A DNA stretch of 64,000 nt, from contig UQHS01000001.1 of assembly GCA_900540845.1 (NCBI GenBank), positions 62,001 to 126,000 on the forward strand, in the 5' to 3' direction. Below, piece after piece: positions 60,278 to 64,000 of the stretch. The translations under genes and the position numbers were made by a program. Origin of the DNA: an uncultured Collinsella sp. GTDB lineage: Bacteria; Actinomycetota; Coriobacteriia; Coriobacteriales; Coriobacteriaceae. Position 1 is the first letter of the stretch. Each line of letters begins with the position of its first letter. The notes below the pieces were generated by a model. That model saw only the letters and a program-made list of their open reading frames with translations. It did not search any database and was not told the origin of the DNA.

Positions 60278-61300
60278 CTATAGGCCGTGCTGGACGGCAA
60301 AGGAGTCGGACGCCTCGCGGACGCCCGGCACGCCTTCGGCCCAGGCGGGGAAGTCGGGGGTGTCGGCGAGGATGCCGTCGGCCTCCCAGACGGCCTGATG
60401 GGTGAGGTCCCACGCCTCGCGCGCCTGCGGGCGCACGGGCAGATAGGGGTCGTGGAATGTGGGGTTGAGTAAAAAGAACGCGCCCCCGTCGCAGCGGCTG
60501 ACGAAATCGCGCAGGGCGCGGCGAGCGTTGCGGCGCTGGCCGAGCTTGTAGAGCAAGACGGTGCGTCCGAGCAGGTACCAGGGAATCTCCTCGACCTCCT
60601 CGCCGGCCTCGCGCGCGGCCTCGAAAAACGCGTCCTCGTCTTCGAGGCGGGCCAGGGCGATGAGCAACGTGCCCACGGCGTAGCTCGGGTAGATTTCGGC
60701 GCGCATGACTGTGCGGGCAAAGGCCGCGGCGGCGCGGTAGCGCGCCGTGAAGATGCAGCCCTGGGCGAGCGCCTCGTTGACGTGGATCCAGCCGATGACC
60801 TGCGGGTCTGCCGCCATCGCCGTGCGCTTCTCATCCCGGTGCGCGACGCCTGGGGCAAGGAGCCCCGCGCTGTCGGGGTCAAATTCGGGATAGAGCATTG
60901 CCAGCTGCCCACGGGTTTCGCGCTCGAGCTGCATCATGTTGCCCAGGCAGCCCTCGAGGGGCACCTCGGAAAGCTGGATGGACAAAAGAGCCGCGTCGAC
61001 GTTGTGGGGGTCAAGCGCGAGGACGTCGCCCATCTGCGCGCGCGCCCGGTCAAAGATCTCGGTGCGGACCTGTTCGAAATCCCCATCGGGCAGGCCCTCG
61101 GTGTGGAACAGCCCCTCGGAGAGCTCGGCGTGCGCCTGGGCATACGCGACGACCGCCCGCGCGGGCGGGGTCGTCGCATAGCGTTCGGGGCTGGCAAGGA
61201 CCTGCTCGTGGAGCAGCTCGCGCGCCATGTCGGTGAGCTCGGGATGCTCGGCGAGATAGAGATGCTCAAGGTAGATGGGCATGTACTCCTGGGGGCTCAC
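60278..61300 (-). CDS. TPR-like protein, hypothetical
   Basis: A 340-residue soluble helical protein with tetratricopeptide-like pairs, for example AVVAYAQAHAELSEGLF and RTVMRAEIYPSYAVGTLLIALARLEDEDAF (in part), and an ARRALRDF turn. No catalytic motif is seen. The start GTG at 61300 overlaps the upstream stop as GTGA, behind GGGAGGGGG, so it is translationally coupled to the previous gene. The two adjacent proteins look like distant relatives. Similar pairs may be scaffold or stress proteins; no function can be given. Confidence 0.65.
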   Translation of the reverse strand: MSPQEYMPIYLEHLYLAEHPELTDMARELLHEQVLASPERYATTPPARAVVAYAQAHAELSEGLFHTEGLPDGDFEQVRTEIFDRARAQMGDVLALDPHNVDAALLSIQLSEVPLEGCLGNMMQLERETRGQLAMLYPEFDPDSAGLLAPGVAHRDEKRTAMAADPQVIGWIHVNEALAQGCIFTARYRAAAAFARTVMRAEIYPSYAVGTLLIALARLEDEDAFFEAAREAGEEVEEIPWYLLGRTVLLYKLGQRRNARRALRDFVSRCDGGAFFLLNPTFHDPYLPVRPQAREAWDLTHQAVWEADGILADTPDFPAWAEGVPGVREASDSFAVQHGL

Positions 61301-62385
61301 TGCGCACCCCCTCCCGCTGCACCGCCGAACATCTGGAAGGCGGCCTCCAGGTCCTCCGGGGAAAGGGCTCCCCGCACGAGGTCGTGCTCTGCGACCCACA
61401 GTGCAAAGCTGGCGGAGTCGGGCGTGCCCATACCCTCTTGCAGCAGCGGGGTCGCCTCGGAGAGGGCGAGAATCAGCTCGTCCTCGCTTCCGGGCGCGAC
61501 GTTCACGCGGGAGAACACGCCGTCGGGAAACTCGGCCTGAACGTACAGGGGCTGGGCGGCCCGCGGATAGACCCGCAGGATGGAGTTGAGGGCGGCCGTG
61601 GCGGCATCGAAGTCGAAGGCACGATACGCGAGGCTCATCTGCGCGATGAGGGTCCAGGCGTCGGGCTTGTGACTGGACGGGCGCGCGCGGCGTCCCGAGC
61701 TCGCCCCGCCGTGCTGGTAGGCGACGGCGTGGCGCGAGCGGTAGCGCTCGAGCTCCACGGGTTCGACTTCCAGTTTGGCCAGCGCGAGCATGCCGGTGTG
61801 GCGGACGCCGGCGAGGTCGAGGGGGTAGGCCGCGAGCGTCTCCTCGGCCACCTTCATAGAGCGCCGATACTGTCCGGCGATGAGCAGGCGTGATGCGAGA
61901 GCGGCGTTCCAGCGCTGGTACGGGCGCTGGCCGAGGTCTCGCGCGAACTCGACGGCATGCGGGGTCCGCGCCTGCTCCACGACGCTCGCAGCGTCGCGCG
62001 CCACGGCGTCTCGGTTGTCGAGCAGGTAGCAGACGAGCTCGTCGTCGGAGGCGGATTGCGTGGTCGCAAGCATGCGCTGCGCGTCCCAGTTGCCCGCGTC
62101 GAGCTCGATGGCCTCCCGCAGGTAGGCTTCCGCCTGCACAACCTGCGCCTCGGCCTCGACCTCATCGGCGATGAAGGGCACGCGGTAATCGAGCAGCTCG
62201 GTGGCCTTCGCCACGAGGTGGAAGGAGCGGTCGGTGTCGGTCGCGATGAGGGATGAGGGGTCCGCCTGGAACGCCTGCGTGAGGCGCTCGACGACGGCGG
62301 GGTTTTCTATGGGGTGGACGCCCTCGCGCTCGGTGGCGGCGAGGATGAGGCGCAGGCAGTCCTCCTGAATGGGGTCGAATGCCAT
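61297..62385 (-). CDS. TPR-like protein, hypothetical (first of pair)
   Basis: A 362-residue soluble protein, mostly helical, with a TPR-like region such as YLREAIELDAGNWDAQRML and RSMKVAEETLAAYPLDLAGVR (in part). The N-terminal MAFDPIQEDCLRLILAATER is unassigned. A polar, Ser/Arg-rich spacer (GGASSGRRARPSSHKPDA) interrupts it near residue 230. The C-terminal half ends in a GGAAGGGAQ tail that overlaps the next start. The ATG follows GGGAGGACAT. It is the first of two coupled genes; the function is unknown. Confidence 0.65.
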   Translation of the reverse strand: MAFDPIQEDCLRLILAATEREGVHPIENPAVVERLTQAFQADPSSLIATDTDRSFHLVAKATELLDYRVPFIADEVEAEAQVVQAEAYLREAIELDAGNWDAQRMLATTQSASDDELVCYLLDNRDAVARDAASVVEQARTPHAVEFARDLGQRPYQRWNAALASRLLIAGQYRRSMKVAEETLAAYPLDLAGVRHTGMLALAKLEVEPVELERYRSRHAVAYQHGGASSGRRARPSSHKPDAWTLIAQMSLAYRAFDFDAATAALNSILRVYPRAAQPLYVQAEFPDGVFSRVNVAPGSEDELILALSEATPLLQEGMGTPDSASFALWVAEHDLVRGALSPEDLEAAFQMFGGAAGGGAQ

Positions 62386-62493
62386 ATGTCCTCCCTTCGC
62401 GATTGCCCGGGCGCGTGTCCGCCCGGTTCGATAAGGGATTAGTGTAGCCGTTTTGCTGGGGGAATATGCCTTGTGCGCGGCATTAACACGAGG

Positions 62494-62916
62494 TTATCGC
62501 TGTTGCAGGACGGTCGCGTCGGAGGCGTCCGCGACCACCTCGACCACCAAGCCGTGGGGAAGGCACACGATCTGCTCGCCGGCACAGGCGATCGCGTCGT
62601 GCTCGACGCAGACCTGATTGCCGCAGTTTGCGCTTTCGACCTGCACCGCGCCCCCCTCGATGCGGACGACGTTGATACCGCCCTCCGCGTCGTCGCCACT
62701 TCCCGTGCCGGGGGTCTCGACAGTAAAGGTGAGGGCTTCTTCGAGCGCGTCGACGCGCCGCAGGCCGTCGGTGGTCTGGGTGACAACGAGCAAACCGTTC
62801 ACCGAAGAATTTGCATCGTTGACGGAGTTTGCCCAAAACCATGCACCGGCGCAGCAAAAGCCGAGGAAAAGGGCGAAGAACAGGGCTGCATCGCCCGGTT
62901 TGATGGCACATTTCAT
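62494..62916 (-). CDS. NusG domain II-containing membrane-anchored protein
   Basis: A 140-residue protein with one N-terminal hydrophobic helix (AALFFALFLGFCCAGAWFW) that serves as anchor or signal. The rest is a NusG-II-like domain ending EQIVCLPHGLVVEV, preceded by CGNQVCVEHD, the Cys-containing motif of these proteins. Homologues often precede a Gx-type transporter or ApbE genes; neither is here. The start at 62916 follows AAAGGGG. It is separated by about 108 bases from the TPR pair on the same strand. The role is unclear, possibly in extracytoplasmic redox maturation. Confidence 0.8.
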   Translation of the reverse strand: MKCAIKPGDAALFFALFLGFCCAGAWFWANSVNDANSSVNGLLVVTQTTDGLRRVDALEEALTFTVETPGTGSGDDAEGGINVVRIEGGAVQVESANCGNQVCVEHDAIACAGEQIVCLPHGLVVEVVADASDATVLQQR

Positions 62917-63163
62917 GCAATCTGCCCCTTTCGAATCTGGGATTTCGTCAAATTTGATGCAAAACGAGAACAGGGTACCACGCCCGTCAAACATACAGGC
63001 GCGGTATGATATGCGTGTCTGTGGTTGAACGTTTTATCGTGCGAGTTTCTCCCCGCACGGGTCACTGAGACCCCACTCGCTCTCACGCAGACGGTCCTAT
63101 TTGGGCAAGGCCGACGGGGCCTTGCGCGCACACGCGGGACAACCCGCACTTGGGAGGTATGTA

Positions 63164-64000
63164 ATGGGACGTTTTACCAATCCACGCGACCTGTATTTCG
63201 GTGAGGGCGCCCGCCACGAGGTCAAGAACCTCAAGGGCTCCCGCGCCATGATCGTCACCGGCGGCGGTTCCATGCGCCGCGGCGGCTTTTTGCAGGACGT
63301 CGAGGCCGACCTCAAGGAGGCCGGTTTCGAGGTCGAGATCTTCGAGGGCGTCGAGTCCGACCCGTCCGTCGAGACGGTCATGAAGGGCGCCAAGGCCATG
63401 GAGGCCTTCGGCCCCGACTGGATCATCGGCATCGGCGGCGGCTCGCCCATCGACGCGGCCAAGGCCATGTGGCTGTTCTACGAGTACCCCGAGGAGACCT
63501 TCGAGCAGGCTGTCGTGCCGTTCTCCTTCCCAGAGCTGCGCCAAAAGGCCAAGTTCTGCGCCATCGCCTCCACCTCCGGCACCGCCACCGAGGTCACTGC
63601 GTTCTCCGTCATCACCGACTACGAGAAGGGCATCAAGTACCCGCTGGCCGACTTCAACATCACGCCTGACGTCGCCATCGTCGACCCTGAGCTCACCTAC
63701 ACCATGCCCGCCAAGCTCTGCGCCCACACCGGCATGGACGCGCTGACCCACGCCATCGAGGCATACGTCTCCACCGCCGGCTCCATGTACACCGACGGCA
63801 ACGCACTGCACGCTATCCGCGAGATCGTCGAGTGGCTGCCCAAGTCCTACGCTGGCGACCATGAGGCCCGCGCCCACATGCACGACGCCCAGTGCATCGC
63901 AGGTATCGCCTTCTCGAGCGGCCTGCTCGGCATCGTCCACTCCATGGCCCACAAGACCGGCGCCGCCTTCACGGGCGACCACATCATCCACGGGTGCGCC
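63164..64000 (+). CDS. Iron-containing alcohol dehydrogenase, 5-prime part
   Basis: The first 279 codons of a group III (iron) alcohol dehydrogenase, which interconverts alcohols and aldehydes with NAD(P)H; the gene runs off the right edge. Visible are FGEGARHEVKNL, the nucleotide loop GIGGGSPIDAAKAM, STSGTATEVTAFSVI, DPELT, the metal-binding HTGMDALTHAIEAY and GIVHSMAHKTG. The start follows GGAGG. Codon bias is extreme, suggesting very high expression. The 250-base region upstream has TATGAT at 63005 but no clear -35. Confidence 0.94.
   Translation, partial: MGRFTNPRDLYFGEGARHEVKNLKGSRAMIVTGGGSMRRGGFLQDVEADLKEAGFEVEIFEGVESDPSVETVMKGAKAMEAFGPDWIIGIGGGSPIDAAKAMWLFYEYPEETFEQAVVPFSFPELRQKAKFCAIASTSGTATEVTAFSVITDYEKGIKYPLADFNITPDVAIVDPELTYTMPAKLCAHTGMDALTHAIEAYVSTAGSMYTDGNALHAIREIVEWLPKSYAGDHEARAHMHDAQCIAGIAFSSGLLGIVHSMAHKTGAAFTGDHIIHGCA

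Overview
The window is a high-GC chromosomal segment with short spacers, strong AGGAGG-type ribosome binding sites and mainly GTG/ATG starts. The gene set suggests a gut anaerobe of the Coriobacteriia, probably Collinsella-like. It includes type III glutamine synthetase, class III fructose-bisphosphatase, FeoAAB with a Cys-rich partner, an UPF0210 protein, a split cobalamin-dependent methionine synthase, ThiXYZ thiamine salvage, BioY and an iron alcohol dehydrogenase. The taxonomic call is an inference from gene content and style, not a database result.

Layout. 1-9.4 kb: start of a probable NADH oxidase (minus strand), M18 aminopeptidase, an iron-sulfur flavoprotein, a peptide-deformylase-like protein without the catalytic Glu, YbjQ, a ZIP metal transporter, a GNAT, an EamA transporter with an extra N-terminal domain, threonine aldolase and hisS. 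9.5-18.7 kb: ppc, a DUF4143 ATPase, aspS, a ROK sugar kinase, a frameshifted FMN reductase and manA. 18.7-22.4 kb: a TPP riboswitch with terminator controlling a thiamine-binding protein and a thiamine-precursor ABC transporter. 22.5-26.1 kb: the ferrous iron cluster feoA-feoA-feoB plus Cys-rich protein, with a good DtxR/IdeR-like box. 26.1-33.8 kb: fbp, an XRE repressor with a palindromic operator candidate, a 1008-residue BTAD regulator, yhbY and an UPF0210 protein.

33.9-48.6 kb: metF, the methionine synthase reactivation-domain protein and metH form one minus-strand operon. An intact ISL3-family element follows, with 8-bp target duplications, then gltD and gltB and the divergent glutamine synthetase III gene; the last three make an ammonium assimilation block. 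48.7-55.8 kb: an AT-richer, probably acquired, defence-like island ending at a tRNA-Glu. It holds an Abi_2/AbiF-type HEPN protein and a giant SF1 helicase-nuclease (DUF4011/DUF3320 type). 55.9-64 kb: bioY, a long palindrome, then a minus-strand run of NusG-II protein, two TPR-like proteins, an FKBP/SlyD prolyl isomerase, a small IorA-like ferredoxin protein and a fused MurT-GatD. The window ends inside an iron alcohol dehydrogenase.

The most interesting signal is upstream of the Abi gene. A promoter, an RNA of about 65 nt with two hairpins and a strong intrinsic terminator lie immediately before the Abi ribosome binding site. This looks like a HEPN ribonuclease paired with a small structured RNA (toxin-antitoxin or abortive infection). 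Other notable points are the MurT-GatD fusion, the deformylase-like protein with HMCDH in place of HExxH, two related intergenic elements that keep paired arms of different sequence, a C6-run frameshift, and IS boundaries resolved to the base.
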